Positions 8,515 through 19,060 of a DNA stretch of 64,000 nt are shown piece by piece. The stretch's first letter is position 1, and the number at the start of each line of letters is the position of its first letter. The stretch is from Desulfoluna butyratoxydans (GTDB lineage: Bacteria > Desulfobacterota > Desulfobacteria > Desulfobacterales > Desulfolunaceae). Where the stretch lies: contig NZ_CAADHO010000009.1 of NCBI RefSeq assembly GCF_900699765.1, positions 62,001-126,000 of the forward strand, read 5' to 3'. A model generated the notes under the pieces. The model was not told the origin of the DNA. It made no database searches and saw only the letters and a program-made list of their open reading frames with translations. The position numbers and the translations under genes were made by a program.

Positions 8515-9789
8515 TTACTGGACGAAGGCCGGTCGGGAAAGACGGGCCGCAGCACCCAGCTCTTCGGCGATGCGCATGAGCTGGTTGTACTTGGCCACGC
8601 GGTCGCTCCTTGAAAGGGAGCCGGTCTTGATCTGGCCCCCGGAGATCCCTACGGCAAGATCGGAGATAAAGGTGTCCGAGGTCTCACCGGAACGGTGGGA
8701 GATGACCGTGGAGTACCCGGCCGCACGGGCCATCTCAATGGCGCGCAGGGTTTCGGTGACCGTGCCGATCTGGTTGAGCTTGATGAGGATGGAGTTGGCC
8801 ACCCCAAGTTCGATGCCCTTGGCGAGGATGGCGGGGTTGGTGACGAAGAGGTCGTCGCCCACGATCTGGATTTTCTCGCCCATGCGCTGGGTCATGAGGG
8901 CCCAACCGTCCCAGTCGCCTTCGGCCAGGCCGTCTTCGATGGAGACGATGGGGTAGGTGGCCACGAGGCGTTCGTAGTAGGCCACCATCTCTTCGGAGGT
9001 GAGGGCCTTGCCTTCGGCTTCCAGTACGTATTTTCCGTCTTTGTAGAACTCGCTGGCTGCGGCGTCCAGGGCCAGGACCACGTCCTTGCCGGGGACATAC
9101 CCGGCAGATTCAACGGCCGCGATGATCAGGGCCAGGGCCTCTTCGTTGGAGCCCAGGTTGGGGGCAAAACCCCCTTCGTCGCCCACGCCCGTGGTGAGCC
9201 CCTTCTCCTTGAGCAGGGACTTGAGGTGGTGGAACACCTCGGCGCCCATGCGGATCGCTTCGGCTGCGGTGCCCGCGCCAGCGGGGATGATCATGAACTC
9301 CTGGATGTCCAGGCTGTTGGTGGCGTGGGAGCCGCCGTTGACGATGTTCATCATGGGCAGGGGCAGCTCACAGGCCGCCATGCCGCCCAGGTAGCGGTAA
9401 AGGGGAAGGCTGTAGGCGTCGGCTGCTGCGCGGGCCGCGGCCATGGAGACACCGAGCAGGGCGTTGGCGCCCAGCTTGGATTTGTTCTCGGTGCCGTCCA
9501 GCTCGATGAGGGCCTCGTCCAGGGCCACCTGGTCTGAGGCGTCCAGGCCGATGACGGCCGGGGCGATAATGGCGTTGACGTTTTCAACGGCGGTGAGGAC
9601 ACCCTTGCCGAGGTAGCGCTTGGGATCCTTGTCCCGGAGCTCCAGGGCTTCGCGGGTACCGGTGGAGGCACCGGAGGGAACGGCAGCGCGGCCGGTGGCA
9701 CCGCAGTGAAGGGTGATGTCCACCTCAACGGTGGGGTTTCCTCGTGAATCCAGGATTTCGCGTGCAACCACGTTGGTGATCTGAGTCAT
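8515..9789 (-). CDS. eno: Enolase
   Basis: Dehydrates 2-phosphoglycerate to phosphoenolpyruvate; a cytoplasmic Mg-dependent enzyme. The 424-residue length is normal. Recognisable segments are ILDSRGNPTVEVD at the N-terminus, NGGSHATNSLDIQEFMI in the first third, SIEDGLAEGDW with metal-binding glutamate and aspartate, the catalytic lysine region ILIKLNQIGT and SHRSGETSDT. It is the last gene of the gap-pgk-glpD-pyk-eno block, 122 bases downstream of pyk. Confidence 0.98.
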   Translation of the reverse strand: MTQITNVVAREILDSRGNPTVEVDITLHCGATGRAAVPSGASTGTREALELRDKDPKRYLGKGVLTAVENVNAIIAPAVIGLDASDQVALDEALIELDGTENKSKLGANALLGVSMAAARAAADAYSLPLYRYLGGMAACELPLPMMNIVNGGSHATNSLDIQEFMIIPAGAGTAAEAIRMGAEVFHHLKSLLKEKGLTTGVGDEGGFAPNLGSNEEALALIIAAVESAGYVPGKDVVLALDAAASEFYKDGKYVLEAEGKALTSEEMVAYYERLVATYPIVSIEDGLAEGDWDGWALMTQRMGEKIQIVGDDLFVTNPAILAKGIELGVANSILIKLNQIGTVTETLRAIEMARAAGYSTVISHRSGETSDTFISDLAVGISGGQIKTGSLSRSDRVAKYNQLMRIAEELGAAARLSRPAFVQ

Positions 9790-9911
9790 GTCATACCTTC
9801 TTTATCTTATATTAAGCGGCGACGGGAGATGCCGGGGAGCCCATGAGCAGGCACCCCCGGCTCCCACCACCAAATGTTTCCATTACGATGAGCGATATCG
9901 CGAAAAGCAGC

Positions 9912-11315
9912 TTACGCCACCTTTACCTTCACCATGTTGGTGGTGCCGGGGACCCAGGTGGGGTATCCGGCGGTGATGACGATGGTGTCGCCCTTGTCCA
10001 CAAGACCGGTCTGCAGGGCTTCGCTGGCTCCCTGCTCGATCATCTCGTCCATGCCCTCGGCGCTGTCCACCAGGCTGGGGTAACAGCCCCAGAAGAGGCA
10101 GAGCCTTCGCATGGCGGCCTCGTCCGGGGAGAGGGCGATGATGGGGGAGTCGGGACGGAACCGGGAGATCTGCCGGGCGGTGAACCCGGAGGTTGTGGGA
10201 GCCACAATGGCCGAGGTGCTCAGTTTTTCGGCCAGGACGCAGGCGGCGTAGGATACCGAATCGGAGACGCGCTCTTTGCAGACGCTCTTCATGAACTGCT
10301 TGTGGGGGTAGGTCTCTTCGGCCTTGGCGGCGATGCGGCTCATGTAGCGGACGGTCTCCACGGGGAAATTGCCGTTGGCCGTCTCTTCCGAGAGCATGAC
10401 GGCGTCGGCGCCGTCCAGCACGGCGTTGGCCACGTCGGTGGCTTCGGCGCGGGTGGGGCGGGGGGAGTCCACCATGGAGCGGAGCATCTGGGTGGCGATG
10501 ATGACGGGCTTGCCCGCTGCCACGGATTTTTCCACGAGCATCTTCTGAACGCCCGGGACATCCTCCAAGGGGATCTCCACGCCCAGGTCGCCCCTGGCCA
10601 CCATGATACCGCCGGTGGCCTTCATGATTTCGTCGATGTTGGCGATGGCTTCGTGTTTTTCGATCTTGGCGATGACCGGGGTTGCCTTGCCTGCGGCTGC
10701 GATGAGCTCTTTGATCTCGTTGATGTCGTCCACGGTCTTCACAAAGGAGAGGGCCACAAAATCGACGTCGTTTTCAAGGCCGAAGGCCAGGTCGTCTTTG
10801 TCTTTTTCGGTGAGGGCCGGAATTTTCAGGACGCTGGTGGGCAGGTTGATGCCCTTGTTGGAGGTGAGAAGGCCTCCGATGACCACGGTGCAGACGATGT
10901 CCTGTCCCTTGACTTCTTTGACGGTGAGCTCCATGAGGCCGTCGGCCAGAAGGATCACGTCGCCGGCCTTTACCTCTTGGGGCAGGTCCTTGTAGGAGAC
11001 CGAGACGCGGTTCCCGCCGCCCATGATCTCCTCGGCGGTGAGGATCAGCTCGGCACCGGGGACCAACTCGATGCCGGGCTCCTCGATTTTACCGGTGCGC
11101 ATCTTGGGGCCGCAGAGGTCCTGGAGGATGGCAACGGGTTTGCCCGTCTCCCGGGACAGCTCGCGGATGGTACGGATCTTTTTGATGTGCTCGTCGTGGC
11201 TTCCGTGGGAGAAGTTGAGTCGCGCCACGTTCATGCCGCTTTCGATGAGGTTTCGAAGCACGTCCGGGGACTCGCTGGTGGGGCCGATGGTGCAGACAAT
11301 CTTGGTCCTGCGCAT
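9912..11315 (-). CDS. pyk: Pyruvate kinase
   Basis: Transfers phosphate from phosphoenolpyruvate to ADP, giving pyruvate and ATP: the last step of the glycerol route encoded here. The start MRRTKIVCTIGPTS has AGGAGAG eight bases upstream and matches the family N-terminus; an upstream in-frame ATG was rejected. Key segments are KIEKHEAIANIDEI with the metal-binding glutamate, GGIMVARGDLGVEI, and the barrel strand around TQMLRSMVDSPRPTRAE. At 467 residues it is the short bacterial form with an ordinary C-terminal domain and no extra PEP-utiliser domain. It lies between glpD and eno. Confidence 0.97.
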   Translation of the reverse strand: MRRTKIVCTIGPTSESPDVLRNLIESGMNVARLNFSHGSHDEHIKKIRTIRELSRETGKPVAILQDLCGPKMRTGKIEEPGIELVPGAELILTAEEIMGGGNRVSVSYKDLPQEVKAGDVILLADGLMELTVKEVKGQDIVCTVVIGGLLTSNKGINLPTSVLKIPALTEKDKDDLAFGLENDVDFVALSFVKTVDDINEIKELIAAAGKATPVIAKIEKHEAIANIDEIMKATGGIMVARGDLGVEIPLEDVPGVQKMLVEKSVAAGKPVIIATQMLRSMVDSPRPTRAEATDVANAVLDGADAVMLSEETANGNFPVETVRYMSRIAAKAEETYPHKQFMKSVCKERVSDSVSYAACVLAEKLSTSAIVAPTTSGFTARQISRFRPDSPIIALSPDEAAMRRLCLFWGCYPSLVDSAEGMDEMIEQGASEALQTGLVDKGDTIVITAGYPTWVPGTTNMVKVKVA

Positions 11316-11531
11316 GTTCTCTCCTTGGGCTTGAAAAGGTCTCTCCCGGTTGATGAGATGGCCGGCCCCGCCTTCAGAGGTCATGGAAACCTGCGGCGGG
11401 CGGGGACGGCCATTTCAGGGAGGCTGTGTTCATATTGTGTCTTGGGTACCCGGTTTGTGTTACGGGCGTCCAAGGGCTGTGTTACGGGATGGTCAGGCAG
11501 GCCGGAACACCGTTGGCCTGCCCCTGGCCCC

Positions 11532-13097
11532 TTATCTGGGCATGTAGTTTTCTGCCAGCTTCCCGTAGGCTTCCACCTGTTCGTCGATCCACGCCTGATC
11601 TTTGCCCAGCTCTTTTGCCATGATGGCGGCCACCCTGGGGGCGGCGGAGACGCTGGCTGCGGCGTTGAGCAGCAGGGAGCGGGTGCGGCGTGACAGCACG
11701 TCGGCCACGTTGCAGGCCCACTCGTTGCGAACGGCCCAGACCACTTCCAGGCCGGTGTAGGGCAGGGCGGGGTGCAGGGGCTCGGCCAGCTCGGGGTTCT
11801 CCTGGGCCAGCTCTTTGACCTCACCTTCGTAGCTGCCGTAGACGTGGAAAGGATCGCTCAGGTCGGCGTTTACGCACCAGCCGTGGAGCTTGAGGTCCCG
11901 GGTCTGGGAGTCGCGGTGGGGCAGGCCGCCGATCTGGGCGGCGCGGTCGATGGTGTCCTCGCCCATCTTGCGGTAGGTGGTCCATTTGCCCCCGGCGATG
12001 GTGACCAGGCCGTTGGGGGAGATGGTGAGGTGGTGGTCCCGGGAGAGGGAAGAGGTCTTGCCGTCGGAGTCGTCCCCGGAGATGAGGGGGCGGATGCCGG
12101 TGAAGACGCTCAGGACATCCCCTTTGGAGGGAACCCTGGAGAGGTATCGGCCTGCGTGGCTGAGGAGGAAATCGATCTCCTCGTCCAAGGGGACAGGCTC
12201 CATGACCGGGTCCTTGATGGGGGTGTCGGTGGTGCCCACGATAACGTGGTCGTGCCAGGGCACCATGAAGATGACGCGCCCGTCGTCGGTGTGGGGGACC
12301 ATGACGGCGGTGTCCCCGGGGGCAAAGGACTTGTCGAGGATCAGGTGCACGCCCTGGCTGGGGGCGATGAGTTTTTTGGTGTTCTCGTTGTCCATGGCGC
12401 GGATGTTGTCCACGAAGATGCCGGCGGCGTTGACCACGGATTTGGCCTTCAGGGTGTACTCGGTGCCGGTGAGGCGGTCACGGGCGGTGACCCCTTCCAC
12501 CACGCCGCCATTCTTTTTCAGCAGCCCGGTGACTTCCATGTGGTTGACGGGGAACTGACCGAGGCTCTCCATGGTGCGGGCCAGGGTGATGGCAAGGCGC
12601 GCGTCGTCGAACTGGCCGTCATGGTAGACCACGCCCCCTTTGAGGCCGTCGGTCTTGAGGGTGGGGATGCGAGTGAGGGTCTCTTCCCTGGAGAGGAGCT
12701 TGGAGGGACCGAAGCCCAGCTTGCCTGCGAGCATGTCGTAGAGTTTCAGGCCGATGCCGTAGAAGGGGCGCTCCCACCAGCGGTAGTCGGGCACGATAAA
12801 GGCCTGGTTGTAAACAAGGTGGGGGGCGTTTTTCAGCATGATGCCGCGCTCTTTCAGGGCATCCATGACCAGGGCGATGTTGCCCTGCTGCAGGTAGCGC
12901 ACGCCGCCGTGGACCAGCTTGGTGCTGCGGCTGGAGGTGGCTTCCGCAAAGTCGCCCTGCTCCAGCACCAGGGTGCTGTAGCCTCGGGAGGCTGCGTCCA
13001 CGCCGGAGCCTAAGCCCGTGGCTCCCCCGCCGATGATGATAACGTCCCAGACCCGTGAGGGGTCTTCCAGTTGCCGAATCATTTGTTCACGTTTCAT
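11532..13097 (-). CDS. glpD: FAD-dependent glycerol-3-phosphate dehydrogenase
   Basis: Oxidises glycerol 3-phosphate to DHAP and passes electrons to the membrane quinone pool. The 521-residue protein begins with the FAD-binding Rossmann motif VIIIGGGATGLGSGVDAA (about residues 19-36), followed by TSSRSTKLVHGGVRYLQQ typical of GlpD/GlpA, the GTTDTP segment, and TIAGGKWTTYRKMGED. The C-terminal DAO domain follows, with no iron-sulfur GlpC partner nearby, so it fits the homodimeric aerobic-type GlpD. An AGGAG box precedes the ATG. It lies between pgk and pyk, an unusual insertion of a glycerol gene into a glycolytic block. Confidence 0.95.
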   Translation of the reverse strand: MKREQMIRQLEDPSRVWDVIIIGGGATGLGSGVDAASRGYSTLVLEQGDFAEATSSRSTKLVHGGVRYLQQGNIALVMDALKERGIMLKNAPHLVYNQAFIVPDYRWWERPFYGIGLKLYDMLAGKLGFGPSKLLSREETLTRIPTLKTDGLKGGVVYHDGQFDDARLAITLARTMESLGQFPVNHMEVTGLLKKNGGVVEGVTARDRLTGTEYTLKAKSVVNAAGIFVDNIRAMDNENTKKLIAPSQGVHLILDKSFAPGDTAVMVPHTDDGRVIFMVPWHDHVIVGTTDTPIKDPVMEPVPLDEEIDFLLSHAGRYLSRVPSKGDVLSVFTGIRPLISGDDSDGKTSSLSRDHHLTISPNGLVTIAGGKWTTYRKMGEDTIDRAAQIGGLPHRDSQTRDLKLHGWCVNADLSDPFHVYGSYEGEVKELAQENPELAEPLHPALPYTGLEVVWAVRNEWACNVADVLSRRTRSLLLNAAASVSAAPRVAAIMAKELGKDQAWIDEQVEAYGKLAENYMPR

Positions 13098-13320
13098 GAC
13101 ATACTCCTGGTGTGTCCATGCTTCGAACCCTCGCCTGTCCCTGCGGTTTTCTCAGGCGTATGGCTGCGCTCGGGTTTTCGCCGTGGGAAGAGGGCGAGGG
13201 TGCGCTGCATAAACGTTCACGGGGCTTGGCCCGCGGATAACGGATTTTGTGTTTCATCCTTTTTCAAGCCATCTGACAGGGTGAAACGCAGTGATTATGT
13301 GTCTGTGCCGTGCTTTTTTT

Positions 13321-14523
13321 TCAGCGTGTCGGTGCTCCCAGGGCTTCCACCCCGGGCAGTTTTTTGCCTTCCAAAAACTCCAGGGAGGCGCCGCCCCCGG
13401 TGGAGACGTGGGAGACCTTGTGGGCAAGGCCCGCCTTTTCGATGGCGGCCGCGGAGTCCCCGCCGCCCACGATGGTGGTGCCGCCGTTTGCCGTTGCCGT
13501 GACCAGGGCCTCTGCCACGGCAAAGGTGCCCTTGGCCGACGCCTCGATTTCAAAGACCCCCATGGGGCCGTTCCAGACGACGGTTTTTGAGGCTGCGATG
13601 GCCTCGGAAAAGACTTTTACAGATTTCGGGCCGATGTCCACGGCCATCTGGCCTGCTGCAATGGCATCTTCCGCCACAAAGTCTGCGGAGCCGATGGCCC
13701 GGTTGTCAAAATCCAGGCGGTCGGTGACCAGGTAGTCGGAGGGGAGGAGGATTTTTCCCTTGCCCAGCTCCAGGAGCTCCTTGGCCAGGGGGAGTTTTTC
13801 CTCTTCGCACAGGGAATTGCCGATCTCGCGGCCCATGGCCTTGAGGAAGGTGCAGGCCATGCCGCCGCCGATGATCAGGGTGTCCACCTTGGGGAGCAGG
13901 GCCTTGATGACATCAATTTTTCCGGAGATTTTGGCCCCGCCGATGATGGCGGTGAAGGGGCGCTTGGGCTCTGCCAGGGCGCTGCCCAGGAAATCGAGCT
14001 CCTTTTTAATAAGGTAGCCGCAGGCGCAGGTGTCCATGTGCCGGGTGATACCCTCGGTGGAGGCGTGGGCGCGGTGGGCGGTGCCGAAGGCGTCGTTGAC
14101 GTAGAGATCGGCCAGCTTGGCCAGTTCGGCTGCAAAGGCGTCGTCGTTGTCGGTCTCGGCCTTGTGAAATCGCAGGTTTTCAAGGAGAAGTACGTCGCCG
14201 TCCGCAAGGGCGTTTACCGCCTCCTGGGCTTTGGGGCCGATGCACTCTTCGGCAAAGGCCACGGGCTTTTCAAGGAGCTCGGCGAGCCTTTTGGCCACCG
14301 GGGCAAGGCTCATGGCGTCCACACGCTGGCCCTTGGGGCGACCCAGGTGGCTCATGAGAACCACTTTGGCTCCGCTGTCCGCAAGGCGGGTGATGGTGGG
14401 CAGGGCTGCCCGGAGCCTCTTGTCGTTTTCAACGGCGCCGCCTTTGACGGGCACGTTGAAGTCCACCCGTACGATCACCGTTTTTCCCTTGCAGTCGATC
14501 TCTTCAATAAAAAGCTTGTTCAT
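13321..14523 (-). CDS. pgk: Phosphoglycerate kinase
   Basis: Makes ATP from 1,3-bisphosphoglycerate. The chosen start MNKLFIEEIDCKGKTVIVRVDFNVP has GAGGA about eight bases upstream; two in-frame ATGs slightly upstream lack this. Motifs: VRVDFNVP substrate site, SHLGRPKG, and near the C-terminus the nucleotide loop GGGDSAAAIEKAG with STGGGASLEFLEGK. At 400 residues it is full length. It follows gap by about 235 bases, with an intercistronic hairpin between them, and precedes glpD. Confidence 0.97.
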   Translation of the reverse strand: MNKLFIEEIDCKGKTVIVRVDFNVPVKGGAVENDKRLRAALPTITRLADSGAKVVLMSHLGRPKGQRVDAMSLAPVAKRLAELLEKPVAFAEECIGPKAQEAVNALADGDVLLLENLRFHKAETDNDDAFAAELAKLADLYVNDAFGTAHRAHASTEGITRHMDTCACGYLIKKELDFLGSALAEPKRPFTAIIGGAKISGKIDVIKALLPKVDTLIIGGGMACTFLKAMGREIGNSLCEEEKLPLAKELLELGKGKILLPSDYLVTDRLDFDNRAIGSADFVAEDAIAAGQMAVDIGPKSVKVFSEAIAASKTVVWNGPMGVFEIEASAKGTFAVAEALVTATANGGTTIVGGGDSAAAIEKAGLAHKVSHVSTGGGASLEFLEGKKLPGVEALGAPTR

Positions 14524-14702
14524 CGTCGGTTCCTCATCCATCGTCACGGTTGTGTTCGTTGCCTCCGCGGCATGGTGGCGACACAGGGGGCAAGAGTGTG
14601 GCGCCTTCGGGCCTTCGGGGCCTTTCCGTGGGTTGTTTGTTTATGGTCGGAAAGGACCCCGGCAGCCCGTAGCGCATGGCCCGGCCGATGTATCCGAAGG
14701 GC

Positions 14703-14731
14703 CCCTTCAGTCCATGGGCCAGGCTGAAGGG
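14703..14731 (-). promoter_or_regulatory. Intercistronic hairpin between gap and pgk
   Basis: Perfect 8-bp inverted repeat CCCTTCAG / CTGAAGGG with a 13-base loop, about 28 bases past the gap stop. No T-run follows, so it may differentially stabilise the gap message rather than terminate it. Confidence 0.4.
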
Positions 14732-14758
14732 TGTCGGATACGGGCCGGAAAACAAGGC

Positions 14759-15751
14759 CTACTCGGCGATGTGCTTGAGCAGGTCGAGCACCTTGCAGGA
14801 GTAGCCCCATTCGTTGTCGTACCAGGCGATGAGCTTGACGAAGGTGTCGCTTAAGGCGATGCCGGCTTCGGCGTCGAAGACGGAGGTGCAGGACTCGCCC
14901 ACGAAGTCGGTGGAGACCACAGCGTCTTCGGTGTAGCCGAGGATGCCCTTGAGTTCGCCTTCGGCGGCCTCTTTGAGGGCTTTTTTGATTTCATCGTAGG
15001 TGGCGGGTTTTTCCAGGCTGCAGGTGAGGTCCACCACGGAAACGTCCGGGGTGGGGACGCGGAAGGACATGCCGGTGAGTTTTCCGTTCAGGTCGGGGAT
15101 GACCTTGCCCACGGCCTTGGCTGCGCCGGTGGAGCTGGGGATGATGTTCTGGCCAGCGCCGCGGCCGCCGCGCCAGTCTTTGCGGGAGGGGCCGTCCACG
15201 GTCATCTGGGTGGCGGTGGTGGCGTGGACCGTGGTCATGAGGCCTTCCTTGATGCCGAAGGCCTTGTGGACGACATGGGCCATGGGGGCCAGGCAGTTGG
15301 TGGTGCAGGAAGCGTTGGAGACGATGGTCTGGCCCGCGTAATCGGTGTGGTTGACACCCATGACGAACATGGGGGTGGCGTCCTTGGAGGGGGCGGAGAG
15401 AACCACTTTCTTTGCGCCTGCCTTTAAGTGGGCGGAGGCTTTCTCTTCGGTGAGGAACAGGCCGGTGGCCTCTACCACGTAGTCGGCACCCACGTCGGAC
15501 CAGGCAAGGTCGGCAGGGTTGCGCTCTGAGGTGACTCGAATGGTGTTGCCGTTGACCACCAGGTTGCCGTCAGCAACCTCAACGGTGCCGTCGAAGCGGC
15601 CGTGAGTAGAGTCGTATTTGAGCATGTAGGCGATGTAATCCACATCGATCAGGTCGTTGATGGCAACGACTTCCATGTCGTTGCGGTTTACTGCTGCCCT
15701 GAAGACCAGTCGGCCGATACGTCCGAATCCGTTGATGCCTATCTTGATCAT
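14759..15751 (-). CDS. gap: Glyceraldehyde-3-phosphate dehydrogenase, type I
   Basis: Oxidises and phosphorylates glyceraldehyde 3-phosphate to 1,3-bisphosphoglycerate. The start MIKIGINGFGRIGRL has AGGAGG seven bases upstream; the longer frame is leader. The catalytic cysteine is in ASCTTNCLAP and the C-terminus has SWYDNEWGY-like AWYDNEWGYS. An aspartate in the NDLID segment after the first Rossmann unit indicates NAD rather than NADP. At 330 residues it is full length. It heads the gap-pgk-glpD-pyk-eno block; at least three GlpR-like operators occupy the 110-265 bases upstream. Confidence 0.97.
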   Translation of the reverse strand: MIKIGINGFGRIGRLVFRAAVNRNDMEVVAINDLIDVDYIAYMLKYDSTHGRFDGTVEVADGNLVVNGNTIRVTSERNPADLAWSDVGADYVVEATGLFLTEEKASAHLKAGAKKVVLSAPSKDATPMFVMGVNHTDYAGQTIVSNASCTTNCLAPMAHVVHKAFGIKEGLMTTVHATTATQMTVDGPSRKDWRGGRGAGQNIIPSSTGAAKAVGKVIPDLNGKLTGMSFRVPTPDVSVVDLTCSLEKPATYDEIKKALKEAAEGELKGILGYTEDAVVSTDFVGESCTSVFDAEAGIALSDTFVKLIAWYDNEWGYSCKVLDLLKHIAE

Positions 15752-15861
15752 GTTGCCCTCCTGAAGCGGTTTGTTTGATTTGACGGTTCCGTTCCGGAGC
15801 GGTGGCCCGTGTTCGGAACCTGTTTCTGCGGTGGGTTTCAGTCGTTGCACGGTGCTGATGC

Positions 15862-15879
15862 ATGTTCAGTTTCGAACAA
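15862..15879 (-). promoter_or_regulatory. GlpR-like operator 4
   Basis: Read on the minus strand it is TTGTTCGAAACTGAACAT, matching the site at 7923-7940 at the conserved TTCGA and TGAACAT cores. It lies about 110 bases upstream of gap. Confidence 0.65.
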
Positions 15880-15932
15880 CGTCGTCAACGCACTTAATCA
15901 ATAGGCTATGCATGCCGTAAAAAGCAAGTAAA

Positions 15933-15950
15933 ATTTTCACTATCGAACAT
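15933..15950 (-). promoter_or_regulatory. GlpR-like operator 5
   Basis: Minus strand ATGTTCGATAGTGAAAAT, identical to the 7923-7940 operator at 17 of 18 positions although the two lie 8 kb apart in front of different transcription units. Confidence 0.72.
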
Positions 15951-15996
15951 AAAAAGTTCAGATATGAAGATTTTTGAGGGGTTTTTTGGGGGGGTG

Positions 15997-16014
15997 GGAT
16001 TCTAAAGTGAACAT
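15997..16014 (+). promoter_or_regulatory. GlpR-like operator 6
   Basis: GGATTCTAAAGTGAACAT keeps the AGTGAACAT half-site exactly and about 15 of 18 consensus positions. It is the most distal site upstream of gap. Confidence 0.5.
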
Positions 16015-16064
16015 TTTTGGGCCATGGGGACAGGGAGGCGGGCGGCCGGTGCCGCAACCGGGGC

Positions 16065-18800
<2,736 letters not shown>

Positions 18801-19060
18801 AGGGTGCCTTGGGAAACGTGCCGGGGGCCTGGATTGTGGCGATATGCAGGGCCGGACACGGCCCGGTGCCTCGGGGGAGGCGGTGTATCAGACCATAGGC
18901 GAAAGAAACGGGGTAAACGGGTGATCTGGTTGCGTGGTGTGGGTGGGCAGATCACGTCACACGGGGGCGTGTGATTTCTCTATCCTACCACAGGGGGTGG
19001 ATGGGTTACAAATTTTCAATGCATATCAAGGGGTTTTCCCCAGGGGCCACGGCCCCGGGG

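Larger units (their letters stand above)
15752..16064. other. Promoter region of the gap operon
   Basis: About 310 AT-rich bases between gap and the histidine kinase gene. It carries three good GlpR-like sites (listed separately) and a weaker fourth, AAGTTCAGATATGAAGAT at 15954-15971, matching about 12 of 18 positions. Confidence 0.6.
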
